Part shown: piece after piece, positions 1-5,171 of the stretch
Numbering within the stretch: position 1 is the stretch's first letter
Layout of the letters: each line of letters opens with the position of its first letter
Program-made: the position numbers and the translations under genes
The notes under the pieces: generated by a model
Seen by the model: the letters and a program-made list of their open reading frames with translations, nothing else
Told to the model about the DNA's origin: nothing
The model's database searches: none
NCBI GenBank assembly: GCA_902767355.1
Contig: CACXHG010000245.1
Location: 1-6,501 of the forward strand
Source of the DNA: an uncultured Bacteroidia bacterium
Lineage (GTDB): Bacteria; Bacteroidota; Bacteroidia; Bacteroidales; UBA932
Length of the DNA: 6,501 nucleotides
Direction of reading: 5' to 3'

Positions 1-1
1 A

Positions 2-1246
2 TTTATCATCATAGTTTTGACCGCCATCCTGCTTGTGCCTATGACAGCCTGCAGCGATTGGTTCACCCCCAGGGAGAAGAACACCCGCATCGTGCTGCTG
101 TACATTGCAGCCACCGAACGCGCGCTCTCGCCCTACGCCGATGGCAACATCAGCGACATGCTCAGGGAGTATGTGCCCTCGAAGAAATCAAAGGACCAGC
201 AGCTGCTGGTCTTCTTCCAGAACCTCGACACGGACTCCCCCACCAACAGAAGCGACGCGACCCTCACCAGATATTACACATCCAACTCCGGGAAAATCGT
301 TGCCGAACTGGTCTCTAATTTCGGCAACGAGTTCGACGCCGCCGACCCCGAATCCCTGGCAAAGGTTCTGAAATTGGCCGAGAGCACCTGCAAGCCGACC
401 ACGCGCTGCATGCTGATCTCCTCCCACGGCACCGGCGCCCTCCCCATCGGCTATTTCGACGGTGACGGCGAAAAATCCTCCGATGCTTTTTCCATATCAA
501 GGGCTTCATATTCCGAAGGGGATGCTCCGGCTATCAACCCCTCCAGAATGGCTATGCGCGAGAGCATCGCCTACGACAGCCACAGCCACAACGAAATCGA
601 CATCCGGGATTTTGCCCGGGTTCTGGGCGAGTATCATTGGGAGTCCGTGCTGCTGGACTGCTGCTATATGGGTGCGGTGGAAGTCGCCTACCAGATGCGC
701 CAGTGCTGCGACTACATAATCGGCTCTCCCACGGAAATCCTCATCACGGGGTTCCCCTATCCCGTCATCCTGGACCAACTGTTCAACCATCCCGGAGAGG
801 AGGGCCTCAAGGCCATCTGCCAGGCATATTACGACTTGTACCAGAGCCAGACCGGAGCCCTGCAGTCGGGCACCATAGCGCTGGTCAACTGCAGCGAGAT
901 GGATGCGCTGGCCGACATCTGCGCCGACATCACAGCCTCCCGCCGCAGCGAGATGGCATCCGTAAAGAGGCTCAACGTGCAGCACTACTATTACAACTCC
1001 AGAAAAGATTATTTCTTTGACCTGGGCCACTATTTCGAGCTCTTCGCCAGCGAAGAACAGTACGAGCGCTTCAGCGCCCAGCTGGACAAGGCCGTGCCCT
1101 TCAAGGCGTCCACCAAGCAGTTCCTGGGAATAAACATAGAGCACTACAGCGGCTTGAGCTGCTACGTACCCAGCTCTTCTTACCCCATCCTGAACGCTTA
1201 TTACAAGCAACTTGCCTGGAATCAGCGGGTAAAAATCTTAGAATAA
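2..1246 (+). CDS. Clostripain-family (peptidase C11) lipoprotein, 5' end cut off by the window
   Basis: Predicted secreted, lipid-anchored cysteine protease. The frame is open to the left edge: codons from position 2 read as a hydrophobic stretch (FIIIVLTAILLVPMTAC), which is the end of a lipoprotein signal peptide with lipobox MTAC and its Cys at 50-52. The true start therefore lies upstream, and the TTG at 17 is not the start. C11 hallmarks are a catalytic His in SSHGTGALP (His codon 425-427) and a catalytic Cys in LLDCCYMGAVEVAYQM (second Cys, 662-664), followed by DYIIGSPTEIL.TGFPYP, which matches the family's SPTEIL.GFPY block. Family members cut after basic residues and often self-process; no cleavage site can be assigned here. 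The usual DAC before the catalytic Cys is DCC. 414 residues are visible, close to a full-length member. The gene ends 11 bases before the rplY promoter box with no clear terminator. The family call is confident; substrate and surface location are unknown. Confidence 0.9.
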   Translation, partial: FIIIVLTAILLVPMTACSDWFTPREKNTRIVLLYIAATERALSPYADGNISDMLREYVPSKKSKDQQLLVFFQNLDTDSPTNRSDATLTRYYTSNSGKIVAELVSNFGNEFDAADPESLAKVLKLAESTCKPTTRCMLISSHGTGALPIGYFDGDGEKSSDAFSISRASYSEGDAPAINPSRMAMRESIAYDSHSHNEIDIRDFARVLGEYHWESVLLDCCYMGAVEVAYQMRQCCDYIIGSPTEILITGFPYPVILDQLFNHPGEEGLKAICQAYYDLYQSQTGALQSGTIALVNCSEMDALADICADITASRRSEMASVKRLNVQHYYYNSRKDYFFDLGHYFELFASEEQYERFSAQLDKAVPFKASTKQFLGINIEHYSGLSCYVPSSSYPILNAYYKQLAWNQRVKILE

Positions 1247-1257
1247 AAAAAATTTTA

Positions 1258-1265
1258 TATCTTTG
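1258..1265 (+). promoter_or_regulatory. Bacteroidota-type -7 promoter box (TATCTTTG) for rplY
   Basis: TATCTTTG matches the TAnnTTTG -7 element of the Bacteroidota housekeeping sigma factor exactly. It follows an A/T tract (about 1244-1260) just after the C11 stop codon. With the box centred near -7, transcription would start near 1269, leaving a leader of about 93 bases before the rplY ATG. I see no good TTTG -33 box at the usual 19-21 base spacing; A-tract DNA may compensate. It probably serves rplY and pth together. Confidence 0.75.
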
Positions 1266-1268
1266 CGT

Positions 1269-1361
1269 CCCCCTTGAGGAAAATGCCGCGAGGCATTTTG
1301 GTGCAATGGGGCCTGCGGGATATGCCTGCAGGCTGAGTAACACATTTTAAACTAAACACTA
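1269..1361 (+). promoter_or_regulatory. Structured 5' leader of rplY with two tandem hairpins
   Basis: This is the predicted untranslated leader between the promoter and the rplY ATG. Hairpin A spans 1271-1310. Its outer helix pairs CCC 1271-1273 with GGG 1308-1310 and TTG 1274-1276 with CAA 1304-1306 (T1307 bulged). An asymmetric internal loop follows (AGG 1277-1279 against GGTG 1300-1303), then a perfect 8-bp stem AAAATGCC 1280-1287 with GGCATTTT 1292-1299, closed by the GNRA tetraloop GCGA. Hairpin B spans 1311-1333: nine pairs, GCCTGCGGG with CCTGCAGGC (one G.U), and loop ATATG. It starts one base after hairpin A, so the two could stack. The remaining 28 bases before the ATG are A/T-rich and unstructured. 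The pairing is read directly from the sequence. A role in autogenous control by L25 is inference: such control is known for rplY in Escherichia coli and relatives, but I know of no described Bacteroidota counterpart. Confidence 0.6.
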
Positions 1362-1955
1362 ATGAAACATCTTTCACTTTCCGGTTCCAAGAGAACTACC
1401 GGCCGCAAAGCTGACGTACGCGAGGTACGCAGCGAGGGCAAAGTGCCCTGCGTCATTTATGGCAACGGCGTAGAGAATGTATCCTTCAGCGTAGATGCAA
1501 AAGCCCTGAAGGCTCTCACCGACACTCCTTACTGCCACATCGTTGACCTGGACGTTGACGGACAGAAATACACCGCCCTCCTGCACGAGGTTCAGTATCA
1601 TCCCGTAAACGACAAGGCTCTCCACGCAGATTTTCTCGCAGTTGGCGAAGACAAACCCGTCGTTGTAGAAGTGCCCGTCCTCATCAGCGGTAATTCCGTG
1701 GGCGTAAGGGCTGGTGGTAAGCTCCAGGTAAGCCGCCGCAAACTTAAAATCTGCGGTCTGCTCGCCAACCTTCCCGACGACCTCACCGTGGACGTTACTC
1801 CTCTGGCAATCGGCAAGCGCATCACCGCCGGTGACCTCAAGTTTGACAACATCAGCATTGTCAATCCCAAGGCTACCATCATCGTGTCCTGCCTGTCCAC
1901 CCGCAACGCAGTTGCCGCAGCAGACAGCGAGGCCGCTTCCGAGAGCGCTGAGTAA
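1362..1955 (+). CDS. rplY: 50S ribosomal protein L25 / general stress protein CTC
   Basis: L25 binds 5S rRNA (loop E region) in the large ribosomal subunit. At 197 residues this is the long CTC/TL5 form with two domains. The N-terminal L25 beta-barrel domain covers about residues 1-90 (start MKHLSLSGSKR, then GKVPCVIYG and LLHEVQYHPV). The C-terminal TL5/CTC domain covers about 95-180 (VVVEVPVLISGNSVGVRAGG, LPDDLTVDVT, IGKRITAGDLKF). The last 15 or so residues form an Ala/Ser/Glu-rich acidic tail, common in Bacteroidota L25. The ATG at 1362 gives the expected first residues and sits behind the A-rich context AAACACTA rather than a Shine-Dalgarno sequence. The gene has its own promoter and structured leader and is followed after 20 bases by pth, a frequent pairing in bacteria, so the two are probably co-transcribed. 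Confident. Confidence 0.97.
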   Translation: MKHLSLSGSKRTTGRKADVREVRSEGKVPCVIYGNGVENVSFSVDAKALKALTDTPYCHIVDLDVDGQKYTALLHEVQYHPVNDKALHADFLAVGEDKPVVVEVPVLISGNSVGVRAGGKLQVSRRKLKICGLLANLPDDLTVDVTPLAIGKRITAGDLKFDNISIVNPKATIIVSCLSTRNAVAAADSEAASESAE

Positions 1956-1962
1956 TCATATA

Positions 1963-1971
1963 TACTCTTTG
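1963..1971 (+). promoter_or_regulatory. Possible weak secondary promoter directly before pth
   Basis: TACTCTTTG lies in the 20-base rplY-pth gap. It resembles the TAnnTTTG -7 box but has one extra base between TA and TTTG, and no -33 box is visible inside the rplY 3' end. If active, transcription would begin within a base or so of the pth ATG, giving a leaderless mRNA. The bases TTTGTGCT before the ATG recur before ftsB, where the box is a perfect match. This is a weak call. Confidence 0.25.
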
Positions 1972-1975
1972 TGCT

Positions 1976-2593
1976 ATGGCTCAGACGTATCTCATAGTTG
2001 GCCTTGGAAACATAGGTCCGGAGTACGCAGCCACCAGGCACAACATGGGATTTATGGCATTGGACGCCTTTGCTGGGGCGTCCAATGTTGTTTTCTCAAG
2101 CGGCCGCTACGGCGATATGGCCGAAGTCAGGCTCAAGGGCAACACCCTGCACCTGCTCAAGCCTTCCACCTACATGAATCTGAGCGGGAAGGCGGTGGCC
2201 TATTGGTTCAGCAAACTTAACATCGCCCCGGAAAACCTGCTGGTAGTGGTGGACGACCTGGCGCTGCCTTTCGGTGCGCTGCGCCTGCGCAAGAGCGGCA
2301 GCGACGGCGGCCACAACGGTCTCAAGAGCATTGACTACCACCTTGCCAGCAATCAGTACGCCCGCCTGCGGATGGGCATAGGCAACGGCTTCGCCCCCGG
2401 CGGCCAGATAGACTTTGTGCTGGGAGAGCTGCTGCTCGAGCAGAAGCGCATACTGCCGGACGTGCTGTCCAACGCAGTGGAGGCGATAAAATGTTTTGTG
2501 CTGGAGGGGCCGGACCGGGCAATGACCAAGTTCAACCGGCTGCAGCCGCCTCAAAAATCTTCAGAAGAAAATTCCTCTTCCAAAGCAGAATAA
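1976..2593 (+). CDS. pth: Peptidyl-tRNA hydrolase (Pth)
   Basis: This enzyme cleaves the ester bond of peptidyl-tRNAs that drop off ribosomes, recycling tRNA in the cytoplasm. Signature residues align with Escherichia coli Pth almost one to one: N12 and H22 in GLGNIGPEY..TRHNMGF (H22 being the catalytic His), N68 in KPSTYMNLSG, D93 in VVVDDLALPFG, and N114 in SDGGHNGLKSI. The GNIG instead of GNPG variant is, from memory, usual in Bacteroidota. At 205 residues it is slightly longer than typical (about 185-195): after AMTKFN it carries a Gln/Ser/Glu-rich tail (about 186-205) whose last 12-13 codons overlap the convergent S4-domain gene. The start at 1976 is fixed by the conserved N-terminus. 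It is probably co-transcribed with rplY, and an intrinsic terminator begins at the stop codon. Confident. Confidence 0.97.
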   Translation: MAQTYLIVGLGNIGPEYAATRHNMGFMALDAFAGASNVVFSSGRYGDMAEVRLKGNTLHLLKPSTYMNLSGKAVAYWFSKLNIAPENLLVVVDDLALPFGALRLRKSGSDGGHNGLKSIDYHLASNQYARLRMGIGNGFAPGGQIDFVLGELLLEQKRILPDVLSNAVEAIKCFVLEGPDRAMTKFNRLQPPQKSSEENSSSKAE

Positions 2594-2958
2594 AGAGTGT
2601 CCATCTGGCGGCGCTCTTTTTTTGTGGGCCTTCCGGCGCCACGGTCGCGCACCACGAAGAAGGACTCGTGAGGGGCGTGCAGCTTGCCAAGTTCGCTCTC
2701 GGGGGTGAGGTTTTCGGCATACTGCGCCACCAGGGCCGCACCCTGGCGCCGGTCTATCGGCTGCAAGACCTTGTAGGTGTAGAGCACGGGGCCTTTACGC
2801 ACCTGTATCATATCCCCGGCCTTGACCTCGCGGGAGGGCTTGGCGTCCTGGCCACCCACGGTCACCTTGCCCCCGCGGCAGGCGTCGGTAGCCTCGGAAC
2901 GGGTCTTGAAGACCCTGATGGACCAAAGATACTTGTCCAGTCTGGTAGAGTCTGCCAT
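2551..2958 (-). CDS. hslR: S4-domain RNA-binding protein, Hsp15/HslR-like
   Basis: Small RNA-binding protein of the Hsp15 group. Escherichia coli Hsp15 binds free 50S subunits that still carry a nascent chain on tRNA and helps recycle them; the Firmicute relative RqcP acts in ribosome-associated quality control. The S4 domain covers about residues 5-52 (RLDKYLWSIRVFKTRSEATDAC, then GKVTVGGQDAKPSREVKAGDMIQV). It is followed by the basic GRPTKKERR motif (109-117) typical of HslR and a short Glu/Ser-rich tail. The 135-residue length suits the family. The start at 2958 gives the expected N-terminus and lies 2 bases after the manA stop, so translation is probably coupled to manA. The 3' end overlaps pth by 43 bases in convergent orientation. 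No terminator for this strand is evident beyond the stop. The family is confident; equivalence with Escherichia coli hslR is likely but not proven. Confidence 0.92.
   Translation of the reverse strand: MADSTRLDKYLWSIRVFKTRSEATDACRGGKVTVGGQDAKPSREVKAGDMIQVRKGPVLYTYKVLQPIDRRQGAALVAQYAENLTPESELGKLHAPHESFFVVRDRGAGRPTKKERRQMDTLYSALEEEFSSEDF
2592..2623 (+). terminator. Intrinsic terminator of the rplY-pth unit, inside the convergent S4 gene
   Basis: The stem AAAGAGTG (2592-2599) pairs with CGCTCTTT (2612-2619) as eight pairs including one U.G, with a 12-base loop and a run of seven T at 2617-2623. It starts within the pth stop codon. In the opposite orientation the U.G pair becomes an A-C mismatch and the T run is broken, so it should work mainly for plus-strand transcription. 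On the minus strand the same bases encode about residues 113-123 of the S4-domain protein, including KKERRQMD. Confidence 0.75.
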
Positions 2959-2960
2959 AA

Positions 2961-4007
2961 TTATTTATCAAGATAATTGTCTCTGTCTTCTTCCATCTTG
3001 CGCACGTGCACCTGCAGAAGGACGGTGTCGGGAGCCTCAGGGGCGAGGCTGTAAGGACCCATCATCGCGGGCACGAGTATGCTGGAACCGGTTTCCAGTA
3101 TTTCCCGGCCGCCGTCCCAGGCCAGGATGGCCTTGCCGCTCACGCACATGTAGATCACGAAGCTGTTGAAGTTGTCCGGGTCCACTTCGGTGCTCTTGTC
3201 CAAATGCATCACATTGATGGTGAACCACTTGTTGTCGCACACCACGCCGTTTGCCATTTTGGAGGGGGTGAACAGCTCGGGGGCCTTGTACTTGCCGTAA
3301 TCTATGCAGTCTATGGCCTCGTCCAGGTGCATCTGACGGCGGGTAGCCGGGTTGTTCTCGAAGCCCCAGTCGTAGAGCCTCAGGGTGGCGTCGCTGTTCT
3401 CCTGTATCTCGGCTATCACCACCCCGCCCTCGGCGGCATGTACGGTGCCGGCCTTAATATAGAAGCAGTCGCCCTTGCTTGGGTGATAGGCATTCATGAT
3501 TTCCGGCACAGTCTCGTCCTTGCACTTGGCATAGAACTCCGCGGCGGTGGTGTCCCGGTTGAAACCCATGTATATCACGGCATCGGGCTTGGCGTCCATC
3601 ACATACCAGAATTCATTCTTGCCCAGGCAATTGTATCGCTCGGCAGCGATCTCGTCGGTAGGGTGCACCTGTACCGAAAGGCGGCCTTCCACATTCAGAT
3701 ATTTTATCAGCAGGGGGAACTGGTTTCCGAAGAAATCGTAGATATTGTCGCCCACCAGGTCGCCCAGATAGGTCTCAAGTATGGAATAGAGGTCGTTACC
3801 CTCCAGAAATCCGTTGGTAATCAGGCTGCTGGCATCCTCGCCGAAATCATAGACCTCGAAAGACTCGCCCACGGTGTCCATGTTGACACCGTCCTCTTCC
3901 TGGCTGGGAGCGGGTTTCTTGTTGAACTTTTTGGCAAGAGCGTCACCGCCCCACCTCTTCTCCACCTGCAGCGGGGCGAAGCGCAAAGGATATAATGCTT
4001 TGGTCAT
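2961..4007 (-). CDS. manA: Mannose-6-phosphate isomerase, class I
   Basis: Zinc-dependent cupin enzyme interconverting fructose-6-phosphate and mannose-6-phosphate, feeding mannose use or GDP-mannose synthesis in the cytoplasm. Seen in the sequence: the N-terminal YPLRFAPLQVEKRWGG block, VGESFEVYDF, and FPLLIKYLNVEGRLSVQVHPTDE carrying Q113 and H115. Further on are E132 in GKNEFWYVMDA, H190 in YIKAGTVHAAEGG, and R210 in ATLRLYDWGF. Q113, H115, E132 and H190 fit the family's metal ligands, and R210 the catalytic Arg. At 348 residues it is slightly longer than the short Bacillus-type enzyme (about 315), partly through a linker near residues 30-45. The ATG at 4007 lies just before the conserved YPLRF block and inside the 3' end of the upstream CPBP gene (65-base overlap), so the gene is the middle member of a minus-strand operon. 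No dedicated promoter is seen. Confident on class; in vivo sugar role not determinable. Confidence 0.95.
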   Translation of the reverse strand: MTKALYPLRFAPLQVEKRWGGDALAKKFNKKPAPSQEEDGVNMDTVGESFEVYDFGEDASSLITNGFLEGNDLYSILETYLGDLVGDNIYDFFGNQFPLLIKYLNVEGRLSVQVHPTDEIAAERYNCLGKNEFWYVMDAKPDAVIYMGFNRDTTAAEFYAKCKDETVPEIMNAYHPSKGDCFYIKAGTVHAAEGGVVIAEIQENSDATLRLYDWGFENNPATRRQMHLDEAIDCIDYGKYKAPELFTPSKMANGVVCDNKWFTINVMHLDKSTEVDPDNFNSFVIYMCVSGKAILAWDGGREILETGSSILVPAMMGPYSLAPEAPDTVLLQVHVRKMEEDRDNYLDK

Positions 4008-4785
4008 TCCTGTAGTTTTTGTAAATTAGATAAATGGCTGCCGCAACGATGATTACGCTGCCTATGACGAGCGCTGTGTACTGCGGCCCGGACAGGATGT
4101 TGGCATAGGTTGCCGTCATGGGCAGATCCGGGAACAGGTACATCATTACCTGCGACAGGGTATTGTTTGTAAAATGTATCGCGATTGTGCACCAGAGGCT
4201 GTGGGTCTTGTAATAGACCCAGCCCATGAAGACGCCCAGCCCGAGGGCGGCCATGCCCTGCTGCAGATTGCCGTGCAGAAGGGCGAAGATCAAGGCCGAG
4301 GAGACTATCGCCACCCAGGGTTTATAGCGGGACAGCATCCCCCTGCATATAAGGCCGCGGCAAAGCAGCTCTTCGCACAGCGGCGCCAGGATGGACGTGG
4401 AAATAAACAGATCCACCGGCCGAGAGGTGTCAAACACCTGCTCGAAGGCTTCCTGAAGCCACTGCGGCATGGGGAAAAGATTGGTCAGGGGCTCCATCAA
4501 CACGCCCAGGAAGGGGGTCGCGACTATGGCCAGCGCAAACACCGGCAGCATGCTGCCGAAAGAACCCTTGCGCGGCTCGTCCAGCGGCACGTAGCCCAAG
4601 CCCTGCAGGCGGTTGCGGCGGGAGGCCAGCCAGGCCCAGCCCAGTGGGAAGGCCATGCTTATGGCATACGCCAGCGAATAAGAATTGATTCCGGACAACT
4701 GCACCGGGGCAGCCGCCAGCGAACCGGCGAAAAAAATCAAGACAAGTATCAGGCTCTGGCCCCAGGCGGGCAAATAATGCTTCAT
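3943..4785 (-). CDS. CPBP-family intramembrane glutamic endopeptidase (CAAX protease / Abi)
   Basis: Polytopic inner-membrane protein of the CPBP (Rce1-like) protease family. The active-site motifs are all present: EELLCR (E138, E139, R143) in APLCEELLCRGL, FxxxH (F167-H171) in LIFALLHGN, and HFTNN (H204-N208). Hydrophobic segments at about residues 8-27, 36-54, 78-98, 158-172, 176-192 and 236-255 fit a multi-span protein. Members process prenylated proteins in eukaryotes or peptides and bacteriocin-related substrates in bacteria; the substrate here is unknown. The start at 4785 lies about 15 bases from the predicted transcription start of a divergent promoter. The C-terminus after the last membrane span (about 21 residues, from roughly NDQSIISF onward) is encoded within the start of manA, a long overlap for such a pair and possibly a frameshift product. 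It is the first gene of the minus-strand operon. Family call confident. Confidence 0.9.
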   Translation of the reverse strand: MKHYLPAWGQSLILVLIFFAGSLAAAPVQLSGINSYSLAYAISMAFPLGWAWLASRRNRLQGLGYVPLDEPRKGSFGSMLPVFALAIVATPFLGVLMEPLTNLFPMPQWLQEAFEQVFDTSRPVDLFISTSILAPLCEELLCRGLICRGMLSRYKPWVAIVSSALIFALLHGNLQQGMAALGLGVFMGWVYYKTHSLWCTIAIHFTNNTLSQVMMYLFPDLPMTATYANILSGPQYTALVIGSVIIVAAAIYLIYKNYRNDQSIISFALRPAAGGEEVGR

Positions 4786-4803
4786 AAGTTGCAGATTTCA
4801 GCC

Positions 4804-4811
4804 CAAATTTA
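4804..4811 (-). promoter_or_regulatory. -7 promoter box (TAAATTTG) for the CPBP-manA-hslR operon
   Basis: On the minus strand, TAAATTTG matches the TAnnTTTG element exactly. An ATTG at 4831-4834 (minus strand), 19 bases upstream, could be a -33 box and lies in codons 2-3 of the divergent ftsB gene. The predicted start of transcription is near 4800, leaving a leader of about 15 bases. The box is one base away from the plus-strand box. Confidence 0.65.
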
Positions 4812-4812
4812 A

Positions 4813-4820
4813 TAATTTTG
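4813..4820 (+). promoter_or_regulatory. -7 promoter box (TAATTTTG) for ftsB and the S41 protease gene
   Basis: TAATTTTG matches TAnnTTTG exactly and ends six bases before the ftsB ATG at 4827. A GTTG at 4788-4791, 21 bases upstream, could be the -33 box. Transcription would start near 4824, giving an essentially leaderless message. The divergent operon's -7 box lies one base to the left. Confidence 0.65.
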
Positions 4821-4826
4821 TGCTCT

Positions 4827-5168
4827 ATGTCAATATTTACTAAAGCAAAGGACAAAATCGCGGAGCTCAAGGCACGGAGCGCCGTGGTCCGTATTTTGCT
4901 CAATAAGTATATGATCGCTACGCTGGTGTTCCTGGCGCTGATACTTTTCAACAGCCGGACAAGCCTCAATCAGATGATTAAGAGCATGTCCACCCTGCGC
5001 AGCCAGAAAAAACAGGAAATGTATTACAGGCAGGCCATCAAGGCCACTGACGAAAGGATAAACCAATTAACTTCAAACAAGGACACCCTCGAAATGTTTG
5101 CCCGCGAGAACTATTATTTCCAGGAAGATGGCGAGGATGTCTTCATAGTAGAAAAACCCACTGAATAA
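4827..5168 (+). CDS. FtsB/DivIC-like septum formation initiator protein
   Basis: Small bitopic division protein. The FtsB/DivIC family forms a coiled-coil complex with FtsL and FtsQ that activates septal peptidoglycan synthesis. The 113 residues show a short basic cytoplasmic N-terminus, one membrane span at about 28-43 (KYMIATLVFLALILFNS), a heptad-like helix at about 46-90 rich in Gln, Lys and Glu, and a C-terminal block LEMFARENYYFQEDGEDVFIVE matching the family's FARE.Y....ED.F.. end. The ATG at 4827 is preferred: an in-frame TTG at 4818 lies inside the -7 promoter box. The S41 lipoprotein gene follows after 3 bases, so the two are almost certainly co-transcribed. Family call is good; whether it is FtsB or DivIC by name is a matter of convention. 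Confidence 0.88.
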   Translation: MSIFTKAKDKIAELKARSAVVRILLNKYMIATLVFLALILFNSRTSLNQMIKSMSTLRSQKKQEMYYRQAIKATDERINQLTSNKDTLEMFARENYYFQEDGEDVFIVEKPTE

Positions 5169-5171
5169 AAG

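Noticed and set aside
17..19. TTG as start codon of the C11 lipoprotein
   Set aside because: Upstream in-frame codons back to the window edge continue the hydrophobic signal peptide, and the stretch after TTG is too short and lacks the basic n-region. The gene is simply truncated by the window.
1280..1299. The perfect GNRA hairpin as a terminator of the C11 gene
   Set aside because: It lies downstream of the rplY promoter box and is followed by only four T then GG, so it is better explained as part of the rplY leader. A minor terminator role for read-through from C11 cannot be excluded.
2537..2548. 12-base palindrome CGGCTGCAGCCG near the pth 3' end, as a terminator for the minus operon
   Set aside because: It can fold only into a four-pair stem, has no T run on the minus strand, and sits in coding sequence.
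2959..2978. AT-only inverted repeat (AATTAT/ATAATT) at the manA stop / S4 start junction
   Set aside because: Six A-T pairs with an eight-base loop are weak and expected by chance in an AT-rich junction; no T run follows.
3006..3995. Long plus-strand open frame (329 codons) opposite manA
   Set aside because: It is an antisense shadow of a well-supported gene caused by GC-rich third codon positions. Its product resembles no family I recognise. The same holds for long antisense frames opposite the C11 gene (506-1210) and the S41 gene (5310-6074).
4818..4826. TTG at 4818 as an earlier start for the ftsB-like gene
   Set aside because: It overlaps the -7 promoter box TAATTTTG and lies before the predicted transcription start; the ATG at 4827 fits the family.
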